From assembly GCA_017516345.1 (NCBI GenBank), contig JAFXDC010000010.1:1-33886 (forward strand): a DNA stretch of 33,886 nucleotides, read 5' to 3'. Source of the stretch: Clostridia bacterium. GTDB taxonomy: Bacteria; Bacillota; Clostridia; Christensenellales; QALW01. Positions within the stretch are counted from its first letter, which is position 1; each line of letters starts with the position of its first letter. The translations under genes and the position numbers were made by a program. The notes beneath the pieces were generated by a model, which saw only the letters and a list, made by a program, of their open reading frames with translations, was not told where the DNA came from and searched no databases. This document shows, in pieces, positions 14,522 through 23,359 of this stretch.

Positions 14522-15373
14522 TTAATATTCGCAGGTGTATTCCGTAACGTCAAGGATGGTCTCGCCGTCTATCTGAAGAGCGACGGGACGGTCGAATCTT
14601 ACCGTTATACTTTTACCCGAGAAGATATGTATTCTTTTTTTATGCTTTGCATGCTCACCCTTAAAGATGGAGGGGAAGATAATAAGGGTGCTGAGCTTTT
14701 CCCATCCGGTCCACAGCATTACAGAAAGGTGAGGGTTTGTTCTTTTCTGATCGGGGATCGGGATCATACCGCCGCCGTAATATTTACCCTTCATGCAAGG
14801 CGCAAGCCACACGTTTTTATAGCTGTGCTCACTGCCGTCAACAATGACCGTGGCATTGGTGGGCTTATAGTGAAACAGCAGACCCTTAATGGCGATGCCT
14901 GCGTAGTTTATCGGCTTTTTGCTTGTTTTTTTAAGCTCGTCACCCACCTGACAGCAGTATCCGTCTATTCCGTAGCCTACGCCGTTTATGAATTTGTAGC
15001 TCTTGCCCTTTACGGTGACCTTGGGCAGATCCTTAAGCTGCCGGGTTATCTCAAAGGGCTCGCATCCCCTTGTTTTTCCCATATCGGTGGCAAAGTCATT
15101 ACCCGTGCCGATGGGATAATAGTATATCCTGTTTTCATACTGCACGCCGTCGGTACGGTTTATAAACTTATTTAAGGTTCCGTCGCCGCCGCAAATTATC
15201 ACCACATCATCCTTGTCTATCAAGGAGAAAAAATTCTCATAGCTTTCGATGCCGTAAACGTCGTTGTATACGATATCCTCATACTTGTCCTTAAGATACC
15301 CCTCAATGGCGTCTACGTCCTCTTTTTTTGTCAAATAGCCCGCCTTGAGATTGTAAATAATTTGACATTTCAT
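14522..15373 (-). CDS. Diacylglycerol kinase-family lipid kinase
   Basis: A soluble protein of 283 residues of the DAGK catalytic (DgkB/YegS) family, which phosphorylates diacylglycerol or a related lipid with ATP. The nucleotide-binding motif IICGGDGTLNKFINR is at about 59-73, followed by YYPIGTGNDFATDMG, the conserved acceptor-side glycine loop KGKYYGGGMIPIPDQ, and a C-terminal ALQIDGE strand. The ATG at 15373 has AAGGAAGG upstream. It is divergent from a second kinase of the same family at 15683, so the two share a control region. Exact substrate not determinable. Confidence 0.9.
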   Translation of the reverse strand: MKCQIIYNLKAGYLTKKEDVDAIEGYLKDKYEDIVYNDVYGIESYENFFSLIDKDDVVIICGGDGTLNKFINRTDGVQYENRIYYYPIGTGNDFATDMGKTRGCEPFEITRQLKDLPKVTVKGKSYKFINGVGYGIDGYCCQVGDELKKTSKKPINYAGIAIKGLLFHYKPTNATVIVDGSEHSYKNVWLAPCMKGKYYGGGMIPIPDQKRTNPHLSVMLWTGWEKLSTLIIFPSIFKGEHAKHKKRIHIFSGKSITVRFDRPVALQIDGETILDVTEYTCEY

Positions 15374-15429
15374 TTTTGTTGCCTTCCTTTTTTAAAAAAT
15401 ATAAATAAATACAAATTGGAATAAATAAA

Positions 15430-15459
15430 ACGATATCATCATATATTTTAAGATATCGT
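15430..15459. promoter_or_regulatory. Inverted repeat overlapping the left kinase promoter
   Basis: ACGATATC (15430-15437) and GATATCGT (15452-15459) are perfect 8-bp arms around 14 nt; the block overlaps the -10 of the minus-strand promoter and looks like an operator. Confidence 0.5.
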
Positions 15460-15473
15460 AAATTGAAAGTCAA
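15445..15473 (-). promoter_or_regulatory. Promoter of the left lipid-kinase gene
   Basis: On the minus strand TTGACT (15473-15468), 17 nt, TAAAAT (15450-15445), about 70 bp upstream of the start. The rest of the 15374-15682 divergent spacer is AT-rich; a TATAAT at 15644-15649 probably serves the right-hand kinase gene but has a poor -35. Confidence 0.6.
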
Positions 15474-15682
15474 TATTAAATTGTGATTTTTTGACGAAAA
15501 GGTGATTTTTTTGATGTTTTTTGTCTAAATATTCAGAAAAAATGTCGTAAAGACCGAAATTATGAATAATTTTTAAAAAATCCTTCGGATAGGGGGAAAA
15601 TAGTTAAAATTTCTCTTTATTTTTCTTTGTTTTTCTGTTAAAATATAATAAGGTATATTTTGTTTTAAACAGGCGGTAATAT

Positions 15683-16555
15683 ATGCTTTATATTATAGCA
15701 AATCTCCTCTCGGGTAGAGATAAGGGAAAAAAGGCTCTGGCGGCGGTGGAAAAATATCTGCAGGAGTCAAAAGAGGAATATAAGGTTTTTGTTTCAAGCT
15801 ATAAGGGTCACTCTGTGGAGCTTGGAAGGCTCTGTGCCGGGGATGACGCCTGCACCGTTGTGGCAGTGCTTGGCGGAGACGGTACCTTTAACGAGGTGTT
15901 AAACGGCTTTTATCCAAGCCAAAAGCCCATCGGCTTTATTCCCGCGGGCACGGGTAACGATTTTGCACGCTCCGCCCTGCTTTGTAAGGACCCGGTGGAG
16001 AGAATAAAAAGCATACTCAAAAAAAATACAGTTAAGACCGATATTATATTTTCCAACAAGGGCTACTGTCTGAATCTTTTGGGCACCGGAATAGACGTGG
16101 AGCTGCTTTTGCGCTCCAACAAATACCGTAAGGTATTCAAGAGCTCATTTTCCTACTATCTTGCCCTTATCATCACCCTGTTTTGCTTTAAGGACAGGGA
16201 TTATACCTTTAAGCTGGACGACGGTCCCCTTCGCACCGAAAAGGGCTTTCTTATGGCATTTGCAAACGGAAAATACGGCGGAGGCGGCCTTCCGATAGCC
16301 ACTAAAAGCTCCATAAACGACGGAATGCTTGATTTCGTGCTGATTAAAAAGCTCAACCGTCTGCGTCTGCCATATCTTTTTGCAAGATTTTTAAAGGGTA
16401 ATCTTTTGGAGATCGACTGCGTAGAGCATTACTACTGCAAGCGCCTTGAGCTTACCGTGGAGCCATCCCTCCCCCTTAATCTTGACGGCGAGCTTTACCC
16501 CTACGAGCCCCTGAAGGCCGAGATAATCGCGGGCGGAATAAACATGTGTGTTTGA
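15683..16555 (+). CDS. Diacylglycerol kinase-family lipid kinase (second paralogue)
   Basis: A protein of 290 residues of the same DAGK/YegS family as the divergent gene at 14522, but clearly diverged from it. Motifs are VVAVLGGDGTFNEVLNG (about 52-68), IGFIPAGTGNDFARSAL, FANGKYGGGGLPIATKSSIN and LPLNLDGELY. Probably an ATP-dependent lipid kinase involved in membrane lipid turnover or a long-chain-base-like substrate. The ATG at 15683 has a weak GGCGG upstream. It leads a probable four-gene operon with the DUF5711-like, CvpA-like and rplI genes (gaps of 41, 23 and 29 bp). Confidence 0.9.
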   Translation: MLYIIANLLSGRDKGKKALAAVEKYLQESKEEYKVFVSSYKGHSVELGRLCAGDDACTVVAVLGGDGTFNEVLNGFYPSQKPIGFIPAGTGNDFARSALLCKDPVERIKSILKKNTVKTDIIFSNKGYCLNLLGTGIDVELLLRSNKYRKVFKSSFSYYLALIITLFCFKDRDYTFKLDDGPLRTEKGFLMAFANGKYGGGGLPIATKSSINDGMLDFVLIKKLNRLRLPYLFARFLKGNLLEIDCVEHYYCKRLELTVEPSLPLNLDGELYPYEPLKAEIIAGGINMCV

Positions 16556-16596
16556 TACATAGCTTTAAAAGGATCATTTTTTAAGAAGGAAAGAAC

Positions 16597-17706
16597 GTGC
16601 CAACCTACAAATCCAAGCGCTATTTAAGACGCGTTATAAAAAACTGGATAATCTTTTCGATATGCTTTATTGTGCTGCTTTCGGCATTGCTTATCTTTAT
16701 ATTTTCACCAAGACCCTACGGACGACTGGAAGATAAATTGACCGTTACCGAGCTCTCCCCATCGTATGAAATAACACCCTTTGACAAGGGATGTGCCTAT
16801 ATAAACAGGGAAAACGGTGAGCTTTACTATATCGACGAGGACGGCTACAAGCTTTGTGGCTACTCGGGCGCCACCGAGCAGACCAAAATGAGGGTCAGTA
16901 ACACAAGGCTTGCGGTATTTGCATCAAGCAAGCTTCAGATGGTGTCCTCAAGCGGAGAATATATCTATTCCAAAACCTACGATTATCCCATTCAGGATCT
17001 GCAGATAAGCGACTCCATCTGCATAATGCGTCAGATCCGCGGCGCAATGGACTATCTTGTGGTGATAGACAAAAACGGCGAGATACTTGACACCATAGTT
17101 CACGAGCATGCCGAGACCATACTTTCCTTCGGAGTTTTTACAAATGACGATTCCAGTATATGGATAATCACCGCCGACGTATCGGGCATCACCCCCATAT
17201 ACAGATTCAAGACCTATAAATACGATTCCGCAAAGCACATTACGGTATCCTACAGCGAATATAATCAAATAATCTATAAGCCCATCTTTAAAAAGGACAA
17301 GATATGTCTCCTTGGCAGTCACGAGATAATATATCTTGACTATTCCGGCAAGGTAATATCCCGTACAAGATGCGTAGGCTACGAGGTAAAAAAGAACGAT
17401 TACAGCTGTAATCCCAACGTTTTTCTGCTTAGCTCGGTTGGAGATCTTACGGGCTCGGACAAAAAGCTTTTATGTGTGCTTAACAGCGGCATCAGCTATT
17501 TTGTAGAAGAGGACTATCCGATAATATCCAGCGTAGTCACCGAAAAATATATGTACGTTTTTACAAATCACTATATGTACCGTTATGATCTTTCGGGATT
17601 TTATAAGGTAACATATCCTCTACCCGAAAAAATAAATAACGTATATGCTAAAAACAACGTTTGCTATATTGTTGGAGAGAGCATATACCGCTTGGAGCTT
17701 AACTAA
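16597..17706 (+). CDS. DUF5711-like membrane-anchored beta-propeller protein
   Basis: A protein of 369 residues: basic N-terminus, one transmembrane helix (about 15-36, WIIFSICFIVLLSALLIFIF), then an extracytoplasmic region of repeated short beta strands that look like propeller blades (GCAYINRENGELYYIDEDGY, KLQMVSSSGEYIYSKTYDYP, YLVVIDKNGEILDTIVHEHA). Starts with GTG at 16597 behind AAGAAGGA. I recognise it as resembling DUF5711 proteins found beside cvpA in Clostridia; the function is unknown. Its position between a lipid kinase and a CvpA-like protein hints at an envelope role. Confidence 0.7.
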   Translation: MPTYKSKRYLRRVIKNWIIFSICFIVLLSALLIFIFSPRPYGRLEDKLTVTELSPSYEITPFDKGCAYINRENGELYYIDEDGYKLCGYSGATEQTKMRVSNTRLAVFASSKLQMVSSSGEYIYSKTYDYPIQDLQISDSICIMRQIRGAMDYLVVIDKNGEILDTIVHEHAETILSFGVFTNDDSSIWIITADVSGITPIYRFKTYKYDSAKHITVSYSEYNQIIYKPIFKKDKICLLGSHEIIYLDYSGKVISRTRCVGYEVKKNDYSCNPNVFLLSSVGDLTGSDKKLLCVLNSGISYFVEEDYPIISSVVTEKYMYVFTNHYMYRYDLSGFYKVTYPLPEKINNVYAKNNVCYIVGESIYRLELN

Positions 17707-17729
17707 AAAATTTTAAAAAGGAGTTTAAT

Positions 17730-18422
17730 ATGCTTTTTAATATAGGAATTCTCGTAATATTTGGTCTGGGATGTCTTATTGGCTGGTATAAAGGCTTCCT
17801 TAATACCTTATTTAATATAATATCCTTCTATATTTCATGGCTCACCGCCTTTGTTTTTCACACTCCCCTTTCCTCGTGGCTTATAAATATACCCGATATG
17901 CAAAAAAATCTGCTTTACTTTACCGCGGGCACCGAAAAGCTGTCGGATATGACGGTGATCAACGTGGATACCGCCACCCTGACCGGGGAGAGAATACACG
18001 ATATTATATACTCAAGCGACATTCCCCCTCACTTTGCAAGCAAGCTTGAATATAACGTGTTGAATCAGACCTTTGCCGATCAGGGCATTTACACCATGGG
18101 AGAATATTTCAATCAGACCTTTATAAACCTTGCCCTCAGCCTGCTGAGCTTCCTTATAATATATTTTGTGGTAAGGATAATCTGCTCATTTCTTATAGAG
18201 CTTTGCGACAAGACCTTCAGGTTTCCGGTATTGAAGAAGGCGGACTCCCCGATAGGTGCTCTGTTTGGCATAATGTACGGATTTATGATAGTTACCGTCA
18301 TCTTCTCCATCATCCCCCTGGTGTTTACCATTATCGATTTGCCCGACGTGGTAAAGTATATGAACGAATCCCCCATTGCGGTATTCTTTTATTCAAACAA
18401 TATAATATCAAATATACTATAG
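17730..18422 (+). CDS. CvpA-family membrane protein
   Basis: A membrane protein of 230 residues with a hydrophobic N-terminal hairpin (LFNIGILVIFGLGCLIGWYK, with GWYKGFLNTLFNIISFYISW), a soluble loop of about 70 residues, and two C-terminal transmembrane segments (LALSLLSFLIIYFVVRIICS and FGIMYGFMIVTVIFSIIPLV). The GxxxGFxxxxxxxxxxY pattern and overall topology are those of CvpA/colicin V production proteins. The loop is longer than in short CvpA homologues. RBS AAAAAGGAG before the ATG at 17730. Likely co-transcribed with rplI. Confidence 0.8.
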   Translation: MLFNIGILVIFGLGCLIGWYKGFLNTLFNIISFYISWLTAFVFHTPLSSWLINIPDMQKNLLYFTAGTEKLSDMTVINVDTATLTGERIHDIIYSSDIPPHFASKLEYNVLNQTFADQGIYTMGEYFNQTFINLALSLLSFLIIYFVVRIICSFLIELCDKTFRFPVLKKADSPIGALFGIMYGFMIVTVIFSIIPLVFTIIDLPDVVKYMNESPIAVFFYSNNIISNIL

Positions 18423-18451
18423 TTAAATAATCTTTTGAAAGGATCTTATAT

Positions 18452-18901
18452 ATGAAAGTAATTTTAAATCAGGACGTAAAAGGAATAGGTAAAAAGGGAG
18501 AGATAAAGGAGGTAAGCGACGGCTATGCCCGCAACTTTCTTCTTCCCAAAAAGCTTGCAAGCGAAGCCACCAATGCAAATATAGATACCGCAAAGCAGAA
18601 GCTTGCCGCGGCGGAGCATAAAAAAGAGGTTGAAAAGGCAGAGGCACTTGCCTTGGCTGATAAGATCAAAAAATTAAGCGTTGATTGCTTTATCAAGACC
18701 GGTAAGGACGGCAGAGTGTTCGGTGCAGTGACCTCAAAGGAGATAAGCGAGGCTCTTTTAAAGCAGCACAATATAAGCATTGATAAAAAGAAGATAAGCT
18801 CTCAGAGCATCAAGGCAATGGGAAGCTACACCGCCGAGGTCAAGCTTTATGCAAACGTAAGCGCTTCTCTTAACGTAAACGTAAGCGCAAAAAGCGAGTA
18901 A
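18452..18901 (+). CDS. rplI: 50S ribosomal protein L9
   Basis: A protein of 149 residues, the usual length. The N-terminal domain starts [20 protein letters not shown] and continues [16 protein letters not shown], the L9 signature. A long connecting helix (about 40-75) leads to the C-terminal 23S-rRNA-binding domain with [26 protein letters not shown] before the ATG. Last gene of the probable operon; the origin-like region follows. In many Clostridia dnaB/dnaC helicase follows rplI, but here dnaN does. Confidence 0.97.
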   Translation: MKVILNQDVKGIGKKGEIKEVSDGYARNFLLPKKLASEATNANIDTAKQKLAAAEHKKEVEKAEALALADKIKKLSVDCFIKTGKDGRVFGAVTSKEISEALLKQHNISIDKKKISSQSIKAMGSYTAEVKLYANVSASLNVNVSAKSE

Positions 18902-19085
18902 ATTCCTTAAAAAAATATATTTTTATATTTGTTCACACCCTTTAAACAGCTTATTCAAGCCTTTTGCACAGCTTAATATAGCAAAAAAGCTCGGTTTATA
19001 GGGCATTTTGAGGGTTATAAACAGTATTCACAGACACTACTATTATTATTAATAATAAATAATATACTACTATTATTAAATATTT
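18902..19085. other. Probable replication origin (oriC) segment with DnaA boxes and unwinding element
   Basis: The spacer between rplI and dnaN holds four DnaA boxes with one mismatch to TTATNCACA: TTGTTCACA (18929-18937), TTTTGCACA (18962-18970), TTATAAACA (19015-19023) and GTATTCACA (19024-19032), the last two touching. Directly after come TAC/TAT/TAA triplets (about 19036-19078) in an almost pure A/T tract. A DnaA box followed by such triplets and an AT-rich stretch, just before dnaN, is how the Bacillus subtilis DnaA-trio/unwinding element is built. No perfect box is present, so origin activity is inferred. Confidence 0.65.
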
Positions 19086-19098
19086 CGCGGAGGCAGGT

Positions 19099-20205
19099 AT
19101 GAATTTTACCATAGAAAAAACTTTGCTTTTAAACAGCATCAATACCGTAATAAAGGCTTTATCCCAAAGACCCACGGTGCAGATAATAGAGGGTATTCTC
19201 TTTAACGTGGAGAAAAACGGCAAGGTAAAGCTTAGCTGTACCGATCTTTCCATGACCATAGAGAGCATTCTTGAGGCTCAGGTGGAGGAAGCGGGAGATA
19301 TCGTTTTAAACGGTAAATTTTTAAGCGAGATCGTAAGAAAAATGCCCCAGGGTGACATTACCGTAAGGGGCAATGAGACAGAGGGTGTGGAGATCTCCTG
19401 CATGGGCAGTAAAATAAGCATTATGGCCATGAAGGCGGACGATTTTCCCTCTCTTCCCTACTTTAAAAAGAATGAGTGCTACAAGATTCCTCAGGGTCTT
19501 TTAAAGCAGATGATAAATCAGACCCTTTTTGCCACCGCTCCCGACGGATTTATCCGTCAGATACTTACCGGATGTCTTTTTGAGATAGAGGGATCAAGCT
19601 TTAATATGGTGGCTCTTGATACCATTCGTCTTGCAATGCGCTCCGCAGAGCTTGAGGGGGATAATCCTCCCCTGCGTGCCGTAGTGCCCTCGGGAGCCTT
19701 AAGCGAGATAAGCAAGATACTCTCTGACGAGGACACCCCCGTAGAGGTCTATTTTTCCCGCAGTAACGCTCTTTTCTCCATAGATAACACTCATGTCTTC
19801 ACCAGACTCTATGAGGGCGAATATCTTAAATACAGGTCGTTTATACCCTCTGCGCACGACCTTGAGTTCACGGTGTCAAGAGTTGAGCTTTTGGATAGCA
19901 TCGACCGCGCCTTCCTTATGGCAAGGGAAAACATAAGAAACAATTATATCCTCTTTACCATCACTAAGGAAAGTCTTGTAATAACCTCAAAGAGCGAAAG
20001 CGGCAACGTATACGAGAGGGTAAATATAAGCGGCTGTAATAAGGATATACAGATAGCCTTTAACGCAAAGTATTTTATTGATTGTCTTAAGAATATTGAT
20101 GATGATTTCATCAAGCTCAGCATGACCACCAACCGTTCTCCATGTGTGGTAAAACCTGTGGATAACGATAGGAAGCTCTACCTTATAGTACCGGTAAAAA
20201 TGTAA
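19099..20205 (+). CDS. dnaN: DNA polymerase III beta subunit (sliding clamp)
   Basis: A protein of 368 residues, full length for the three-domain clamp that tethers the replicase to DNA. It begins MNFTIEKTLLLNSINTVIKA and contains VQIIEGILFNVEKNGKVKLS and the typical PSGALSEISKIL; it ends in the usual LIVPVKM-type terminus that forms the partner-binding pocket. RBS GGAGG before the ATG at 19099. Its stop overlaps the recF start (TAATG), indicating coupling. dnaA, normally directly upstream, is absent here; rplI takes its place. Confidence 0.97.
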   Translation: MNFTIEKTLLLNSINTVIKALSQRPTVQIIEGILFNVEKNGKVKLSCTDLSMTIESILEAQVEEAGDIVLNGKFLSEIVRKMPQGDITVRGNETEGVEISCMGSKISIMAMKADDFPSLPYFKKNECYKIPQGLLKQMINQTLFATAPDGFIRQILTGCLFEIEGSSFNMVALDTIRLAMRSAELEGDNPPLRAVVPSGALSEISKILSDEDTPVEVYFSRSNALFSIDNTHVFTRLYEGEYLKYRSFIPSAHDLEFTVSRVELLDSIDRAFLMARENIRNNYILFTITKESLVITSKSESGNVYERVNISGCNKDIQIAFNAKYFIDCLKNIDDDFIKLSMTTNRSPCVVKPVDNDRKLYLIVPVKM

Positions 20206-21293
20206 TGTATATAAGAAAATTAAAGCTTAATAATTTTCGAAATTATAGCCTGCTCGAGCTTGAGCTTGGGCAGGGTATTTGTATTTTTGTGGGCAAAAAT
20301 GCCCAAGGGAAGACCAATCTGCTGGAATCGTGCTGTCTGGTATCCATGGCAAGAAGTCACAGAACGAGCAGAGACAGAGATATGATAATGCTCTCTAAGG
20401 AGCATGCAAGTGTAGCTGTGGAATGTGTGGAAAGAGACGGTGTGCATACTGTGGAAATCTGCCTGACACAGTCTGAAAGAAAGCGGATAAGGGTCAACGG
20501 TCTGCCCTGCAAAAGGGTGGGAGATATGATGGGTCAGATAAAGACCGTGGTATTTTCTCCCGAGGATCTTGACCTTGTCAAAAACGGTCCCGCCTTCAGA
20601 AGAAGGTATGCCGATATCTATCTTTCCCAGGTAGAGCCCGTGTATTTTTACCAGCTTACAAAGTATATGCAGGTGTTAAAGGAGCGCAACGAGCTTTTAA
20701 AGCAGATGGCGTTTAAGCCGGACGAGGCAAGTCTTGAGGTGTTCGATGAAATGCTTGCTCAGGCCGCGGTGCCGGTAATAGAGCAAAGAAGTCGCTTTAT
20801 ACAAAGGCTTGACCCGGTATGCAGAGAGATACATCTTGCTCTTAGCGGAAACACCGAGGAGCTTAAAATTGAGTATGCGCAATGCTCACAGAGTGATGCT
20901 GAGGGTATAATAAAGGGGCTTGCAAGCACAAGAAGCGGGGATATCAAGCGCGGAAGCACCCACGTCGGGCCGCATCATGACGATATTGCTATAAAGTTAA
21001 ATGGAACAGATCTGCGCTTTTATGGCTCTCAGGGTCAACAACGGACCGTGGCGCTTTCCTTAAAGCTTGCTCAGCTTGAGCTTATGAGTCGGGAGATCGG
21101 AGAAAGTCCCATTTTGCTTCTTGACGACGTTTTAAGCGAGCTTGATCCCATCAGACAGCGCCATCTTTTAAACAGACTGACGGGAATGCAGACCATCATC
21201 ACCACCACTCATATAATTCCCGAGCTTGCATCGGTAAAGAATAAGACGGTATATACCGTTAATAGCGGCAGTATTAAAAAGTCTAATAACTAA
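20205..21293 (+). CDS. recF: DNA replication and repair protein RecF
   Basis: A protein of 362 residues, an SMC-like ATPase that helps load RecA at gaps. Walker A is GKNAQGKTNLLE (about 29-40), the ABC signature region is GSQGQQRTVALSLKLAQ, and Walker B is ILLLDDVLSELDPIRQ, with TTTHI nearby. The start overlaps the dnaN stop. The S4-domain gene yaaA that often sits between dnaN and recF is missing, and gyrB does not follow; a terminator does. Confidence 0.97.
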   Translation: MYIRKLKLNNFRNYSLLELELGQGICIFVGKNAQGKTNLLESCCLVSMARSHRTSRDRDMIMLSKEHASVAVECVERDGVHTVEICLTQSERKRIRVNGLPCKRVGDMMGQIKTVVFSPEDLDLVKNGPAFRRRYADIYLSQVEPVYFYQLTKYMQVLKERNELLKQMAFKPDEASLEVFDEMLAQAAVPVIEQRSRFIQRLDPVCREIHLALSGNTEELKIEYAQCSQSDAEGIIKGLASTRSGDIKRGSTHVGPHHDDIAIKLNGTDLRFYGSQGQQRTVALSLKLAQLELMSREIGESPILLLDDVLSELDPIRQRHLLNRLTGMQTIITTTHIIPELASVKNKTVYTVNSGSIKKSNN

Positions 21294-21303
21294 AAAATAA
21301 TGA

Positions 21304-21332
21304 AAAAAGACGCTTAAAAAAGCGTCTTTTTC
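21304..21332 (+). terminator. Terminator after recF
   Basis: AAAAGACGCTT-AAAA-AAGCGTCTTTT, 12 bp after the recF stop, with flanking A and T runs. Confidence 0.88.
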
Positions 21333-21403
21333 TGTATTGGGTTTATTAAGTTGTTTTATAAAAGCATTTTTAATGCATTATAAATATTGTTTTTTCAGAT
21401 GAA

Positions 21404-22192
21404 TTATTTTCTTTTTATTGCAACCAAGGCACCGCAGCCGATAATTGTGGCAACGGCATAGGCAAGAACCGAGGTATCAAAGGTGTCGTTTTGCTCGATG
21501 TTCTCTATTTCGTCAACAATCATGGCGCTGTCCAAAACGTAATATCCGCTTGTTTCGCTTGTTGCAAGGTCGTCTCCCGCCTGGTCGTTCCAACGAACGT
21601 CAAAGCCGATATAACGAAGGGAGGAAACACCGTCAAGGGATGCGGAAAGAGCATCAAAGGGCAGATATAAATAACCCTTAAAGCCTGCGGGAATTATGAC
21701 CTTGGCATTGCTTACACTGCTTGTGGAGTCATCCTTGGTCTCAACCGTGGGTTTAGTGCCGTTTGTGGCAACAAGAACAGCATTGGAGCAGTCGAAATCC
21801 ACTCTTCCGCTATCGGGACGGAAGGAAACACGAAGGGCAAGTTTAAAATTACATCCGCTTGCATCAATATAGAGTCTGAAATACTTGCCGCTTCCCTGAT
21901 TTTCAAGCACGGCGCTGATGGCGCTTGCATCCTTGATGCGGAAATCCTGAACTGTGGAGTTTACAGAGTCGTTTTTTGCTACCTCCACCTTGGCACCCAT
22001 GCCGTTGTCGCCTGCCGCGGCGCTTACGGTGGGGTCGGAGATACCGTAGCTCTGCTGTGCGGTGTTGTGACCCATGAAGCCCGAGATGTCCTCTGAGTCA
22101 AAGCCGCTTACAAGCACACCCTCCGCAAATGCGGTCATGCAGGTAAAGCACAGTAAAATTGCAACAGTTAAAGAGATAATGATCTTTTTCAT
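21404..22192 (-). CDS. Exported, C-terminally membrane-anchored protein with carbohydrate-binding-like domain
   Basis: A protein of 262 residues starting at the ATG at 22192 (AAGGAGGAGAATT upstream), which gives a clean signal peptide MKKIIISLTVAILLCFTCMT ending near AFA. The body is a predicted beta sandwich (about 25-235) with YFRLYIDASGCNFKLALRVS, AGFKGYLYLPFDAL and IGFDVRW. A C-terminal transmembrane helix (LAYAVATIIGCGALVAI) ends in KRK, so the protein is anchored facing outward. Similar GFxGYxxxP strands occur in the LysR insert and the SGNH esterase of this window. Function unknown; a glycan-binding surface protein is a reasonable guess. Confidence 0.7.
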   Translation of the reverse strand: MKKIIISLTVAILLCFTCMTAFAEGVLVSGFDSEDISGFMGHNTAQQSYGISDPTVSAAAGDNGMGAKVEVAKNDSVNSTVQDFRIKDASAISAVLENQGSGKYFRLYIDASGCNFKLALRVSFRPDSGRVDFDCSNAVLVATNGTKPTVETKDDSTSSVSNAKVIIPAGFKGYLYLPFDALSASLDGVSSLRYIGFDVRWNDQAGDDLATSETSGYYVLDSAMIVDEIENIEQNDTFDTSVLAYAVATIIGCGALVAIKRK

Positions 22193-22220
22193 AATTCTCC
22201 TCCTTATATTTATTAATAAT

Positions 22221-22249
22221 ATTCTAGCAACATAAAGAGGCAATTTCAA
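22221..22249 (-). promoter_or_regulatory. Promoter of the anchored surface protein gene
   Basis: On the minus strand TTGAAA (22249-22244), 17 nt, TAGAAT (22226-22221), about 29 bp before the start codon. Confidence 0.65.
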
Positions 22250-22329
22250 CCTATGTATAATAGAAGTTTTTTAATCTTTCCCTTTTAATTATCTATTTAT
22301 CATAGATATTTGTGCTTTTTACCATTAAA

Positions 22330-22346
22330 TGTGACAAATTGTCACA
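22330..22346. promoter_or_regulatory. Perfect 17-bp dyad TGTGACA-AAT-TGTCACA
   Basis: A perfect inverted repeat about 80 bp upstream of the surface-protein promoter, between it and the parB terminator. It resembles an operator for a dimeric regulator; the regulator is unknown. Confidence 0.45.
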
Positions 22347-22365
22347 ATTGTCGATAAAAGTAGAA

Positions 22366-22420
22366 AAGCCTCTGATAAAGAGGCTCAAAATAAAAAAAGG
22401 AGGTATTTGCCTCCTTTTAG
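22366..22420 (-). terminator. Terminator of parAB, two consecutive hairpins
   Basis: On the minus strand the stem AAAAGGAGG/CCTCCTTTT (22395-22403 with 22410-22418) is followed by a T-rich run, then a second stem AGCCTCT/AGAGGCT (22367-22385). It starts 8 bp after the parB stop. Confidence 0.8.
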
Positions 22421-22425
22421 CAGTA

Positions 22426-23292
22426 TTATTTTGTAAAGTATTCCAGGATCCCCTCAAGATCATCCTGAGAGTAATACTCGATTATAAGCTTACCCTTTTT
22501 TGGGGTACCCTTAATGGAGACCTTTGTGCCGACATGCTCCCTGATGGTGTTTTCGGCATCACGAAGCTCGATATAGCTCTTTTTCTGTGTCTTTTGGGGC
22601 TTCTGTGCGGTTATTTGCGCCACAAGAGCCTCGGTCTGACGCACGTTAAGGCCTTTTTTTATTATTATCCCGGAGATCTCGAGCTGTTTATTTTCATCAA
22701 GCACCACCAGCGCGCGGGCGTGTCCGCTTGAAAGCTCACCGCTTGCCACCAGAGAAAGCACCTTTTGTGAGAGGGAAAGAAGTCTCAGCGAGTTTGCAAG
22801 GGTGCTTCTGCTCATGCCCAGGCGGTCGGAAAGCTGCTGTTGGGTATATCCGAACTCCTCCATCAGCGCCTTGAGAGCCATTGCTTCCTCCACCGAGTTA
22901 AGGTCACGGCGTTGGATGTTTTCTATAAGCGCAAGCTCCATGGATTGCTGCTTTGTGAGATTTTTTATGATGGCGGGGATCTTTTCCATCTCTAGACGGC
23001 GGAAGGCTCTGTAGCGGCGCTCGCCCGCAACGATAAGGTAGCGCTCCCCCTCCTTGGTCACCACGATGGGCTGAAGCAGGCCGTTTGCCTTAATGGATTC
23101 GGCAAGCTCGTTTATGCCCTGGTCGTCAAAGCTTTTGCGCGGCTGATCCTTATTTACGTCTATTAAGGTGATGTCTATCTCGTGTATTATGTTGCCGTCG
23201 CTCTTTTTTACCTCTGCGGCGTCAAGTATGCTCTCGCTCTGGGAAAAAAGCGCGTCAAGTCCTCTTCCAAGTCCTCTGTTTTTTGCAGTCAT
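22426..23292 (-). CDS. parB: Chromosome-partitioning protein ParB (Spo0J)
   Basis: A protein of 288 residues that binds parS and spreads as a CTP-dependent clamp. N-terminal ParA-interacting segment GLGRGLDALF, then the CTP-binding/nuclease-like domain with DQPRKSFDD, GLLQPIVV and the arginine box GERRYRAFRR, the helix-turn-helix (GYTQQQLSDRLGMSRSTLAN) that reads parS, and a C-terminal dimerisation domain. Second gene after parA, 67 bp downstream. Two parS sites lie just upstream of parA. The length is standard and no key motif is missing. Confidence 0.97.
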   Translation of the reverse strand: MTAKNRGLGRGLDALFSQSESILDAAEVKKSDGNIIHEIDITLIDVNKDQPRKSFDDQGINELAESIKANGLLQPIVVTKEGERYLIVAGERRYRAFRRLEMEKIPAIIKNLTKQQSMELALIENIQRRDLNSVEEAMALKALMEEFGYTQQQLSDRLGMSRSTLANSLRLLSLSQKVLSLVASGELSSGHARALVVLDENKQLEISGIIIKKGLNVRQTEALVAQITAQKPQKTQKKSYIELRDAENTIREHVGTKVSIKGTPKKGKLIIEYYSQDDLEGILEYFTK

Positions 23293-23359
23293 GTGTTACC
23301 TCGTCATCTATTTGTCTTATTTTTGTCGATTTTTGTTGTTTTAAGTCTGAAATATGGTT

